A stretch of DNA of 64,000 bases from Azorinus chamasolen (Eukaryota; Mollusca; Bivalvia; Cardiida; Solecurtidae): positions 29,452,853 through 29,516,852 of the forward strand of contig OY755241.1 in NCBI GenBank assembly GCA_963576725.1, written 5' to 3'. Below, in pieces: positions 61,986-64,000 of the stretch (its first letter is position 1; every line of letters begins with the position of its first letter). Under the pieces are notes generated by a model. The model saw only the letters and a program-made list of their open reading frames with translations, did not search any database and was not told the origin of the DNA. The position numbers were made by a program, and so were the translations under genes.

Positions 61986-62264
61986 GATTATGGAACAATT
62001 TAGATTTGAGTCTACTCTTTCTGCCACGGCCAACATTTCCAGCGCCCATGTGTTATTGTCAAATGCAATTAAAATTTAAGACGGCATTACATTTCTTACA
62101 TGAATATTCATGAAGTAAAGGGTTAAATCCGAATGGGTTTAGAATGTTTGATTAAAAGAGTCGGCGTTCATTTTCCCGTGAAAATATTTACAAAACATTA
62201 TGGCTGTTTATTAGCTGAAACTGTAGAATCAGATCTATATTCAAAAAGCAAACGGTGCACAGTC

Positions 62265-62640
62265 TGACCAGAGTCTCCTACAGGAGTGTCAAACGATCAA
62301 CCACCTCCTACAGGAGTGTCAAACGATCAACCATATTCTACAGGAGTGTCAAACGATCAACCACCTCCTACAGGAGTGTCAAACGATCAACCATCTCCTA
62401 CAGGAGTGTTAAACGATTAAACATCTCCTACCCCAGTGTAAAACGACCAAACATCTCATACAGGAGTGTCAAACCATCAAACATCTCCCTCCTACAGGAG
62501 TGTCAAACGACCAAACATCTCCTACAGGAGTGTCAAACGATCAAACATCTCCTACAGGAGTGTCAAACGACCAAACACCACCTACAGGTGTGTCAAACGA
62601 TCAAACATATCCTACAGAAGTGTCCCAAAAGTGCCAAAAG
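62265..62640. repeat. 30-bp minisatellite built on a CTCCTACAGGAG palindrome, 12 units
   Basis: CTCCTACAGGAGTGTCAAAC plus GATCAACCAC repeats with CAGGAGTGTC at 62281, 62311, 62341, 62371, 62401, 62461, then 62495, 62525 and 62555. Frames through it (SYRSVKR repeats) are artefacts of a stop-free 30-bp unit. Confidence 0.9.
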
Positions 62641-62649
62641 GCATCTCAA

Positions 62650-62882
62650 TGAAGAGCAATAGGACCTGTCTTAAATGCAATAAAAATATATATTGTCTAA
62701 CTATAAGTCTGTAAGATTGTCTAACTATAAGTCTGTAAGACAGGTGGTAGCTTAATGCGGGCCAAACGTAATCATATAGGAGCTTTCTGTATTAATTTTA
62801 CCCTGCATTAAGTAAGCACCAGTTTTAATACTCATATGTTCAATAAATGTACGTACGTTCGCTTAGGACAGGTTCTACTGTA
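62650..62882. mobile_element. MITE family B with a short internal duplication
   Basis: AGGACCTGTCTTAAATGCAAT to GGACAGGTTCTACTGTA. TTGTCTAACTATAAGTCTGT occurs twice in tandem at 62694-62730. Confidence 0.65.
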
Positions 62883-64000
62883 AGGGATTAAGTTCCTTAT
62901 CAAAAGAGTGTTGTTTTCTTTTTTTTATCAATTTATAATTTATGTATTTATCACATTAGAAAACTATTAATAACATGCAATTCTCAAGTTGCCGAAAAGT
63001 TTGAAAGACTGAAATTCGCTATCAGATATGGCCACCGAGCGGTGCCAATTGTATGTAGCACTTCAACTCACGCAATGCCTTAGACGGGGCATAGGCAAAC
63101 CGCCTTGACCCAGATCAGAAGGAGTCTGTGCCCATTGCTGAACCCATGAGTGTCAATGGGTTATACCAGTTTATTCTTTGCGATCCCCTCCCACTTAATA
63201 TGATGAATAAATAAGTTCAAATTCTGATTTAGACGATGTTGACTGTAGATTTACAGGTATGTACGGAATTGTGACAACGGCCACTGGGATTGATTGTGTA
63301 TAGAAATAGGACACGTTTATTTATTCGGGTTGAAATTGTCTCATCCTTGAGTGAAAACCATTCAAACGATTTCTAACAAGATAATAAAGTATATCTAACA
63401 GCATGTTAACCATTTGAATGCGGTGCGGGGCACGAAAGCATTGTCATTTTCAAACGGTGTAGCCCCAGATCAGAGAGCTCCTAGAGGATCGGGGTCTGCA
63501 CTATTTGGTCTTCAAAACTCTCTCGTAAGTGTTACCCTTTCATACTGCATGGACTCTACCTTTAAACAGTGACGGACTATCCCACTCTGATAAGTCAGTG
63601 TTGAAAGGATTAATGGATGAAATTTTAAAACCATATCGAACAGCTGGAGCCAGATAAACCACCAAGTAACTCTGAAATCTAATCAGGATTCAAACTGTCA
63701 GACCCTCTGGTTGTGATGTTGAAACATGAACAGAAGAAAATGTGCTTTAAAACTTGAAGCAGGTAACATAATTATATTAGTTATTGTCCAAAAGGTTTTG
63801 AAACCCTTAAGGAGCCGTCTGATCTGGGTCTGCAAAGGTGTGTAAAAGCGTTTTTATGAAAGAAAGAATTACCTCCCATATTGCATATAGTGAACTCGTT
63901 CAAACTGGCAATCGGAGCCCGTTCATTTTTTATGTGAGAGGATCAAGGCCAAACATATATACATGTATATGCTGGTGAAAACCTTTGACATTAATAGGTA
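62883..64000. other. Right end of window, worn D/E remnants
   Basis: Fragments such as TTTCAAACGGTGTAGCCCCA (63448), GGAGCCGTCTGATCTGGGTC (63811) and GATTCAAACTGTCAG (63690) are D or E pieces. No exon recognised. Confidence 0.4.

Noticed and set aside
62255..62662. A 135-codon frame of SYRSVKRST repeats
   Set aside because: A product of the 30-bp minisatellite; no start context, no flanking exon signals, and overlapping frames are equally open.

Overview
The window reads as animal nuclear DNA, most likely from a bivalve mollusc. It is AT-rich, has short exons in long introns with GT-AG borders, and is packed with small palindromic transposons, Penelope-like and Ty3/gypsy retroelements. Several repeats look like ones common in bivalve genomes: a roughly 160-bp tandem module ending in a GACGGACGGAC tail and a short hairpin, and a GTGAGTGAGTGAGTT-headed short element. 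The species assignment is inference.

Region 1 (about 4.3-23.1 kb, minus strand) is one complete host gene that I assembled from four exons: 22908-23013, 9141-9296, 6865-7001 and 4353-4505. Splice sites and phases agree throughout (1, 1, 0). It encodes a 183-residue protein with a signal peptide, a cysteine-rich sushi/CCP-like module on its own 1-1 exon, and a C-terminal IFI6/IFI27 (ISG12) hydrophobic domain. An NRF1-like palindrome and a double GATA motif lie just upstream of the ATG.

Intron 1 of that gene (13.6 kb) holds a near-complete LTR retrotransposon (11085-20039, plus strand) with a CTTAT target duplication. Its genes run gag, protease, integrase, reverse transcriptase, RNase H. This is a copia-like order in a gypsy-type element, as in the Gmr1 group. 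A 5'-truncated Penelope-like element has inserted in the integrase C-terminus, and a short SINE-like element sits in the 3' LTR. A second Penelope-like copy lies at 23.6-25.2 kb on the minus strand.

Region 2 (25-34 kb) is dominated by tandem arrays: a TCATCACGAGACAAG-type array at 26.4-27.6 kb, then 3.4 kb of 20-bp monomers at 28.1-31.5 kb containing about 13 copies of a 116-bp higher-order unit.

Region 3 (31-64 kb) is mostly MITEs. I separate TTAA-flanked families with CCCTTTC-type ends (C, D1, D2, E, F, H; piggyBac-like), TA-flanked families with CAGTAAAACC ends (A, B; pogo/Tigger-like), and a CCAAT-rich family G. Several minisatellites appear to be amplified pieces of these MITEs. The only probable host coding sequence here is a pair of related genes of unknown function sharing a PRAPAFR motif: an intronless one at 34855-35436 (+) and the last exon of another at 60041-60385 (-). 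A LINE 3' end lies at 46.2-46.9 kb.

MITE borders are read by eye and may be off by several bases.
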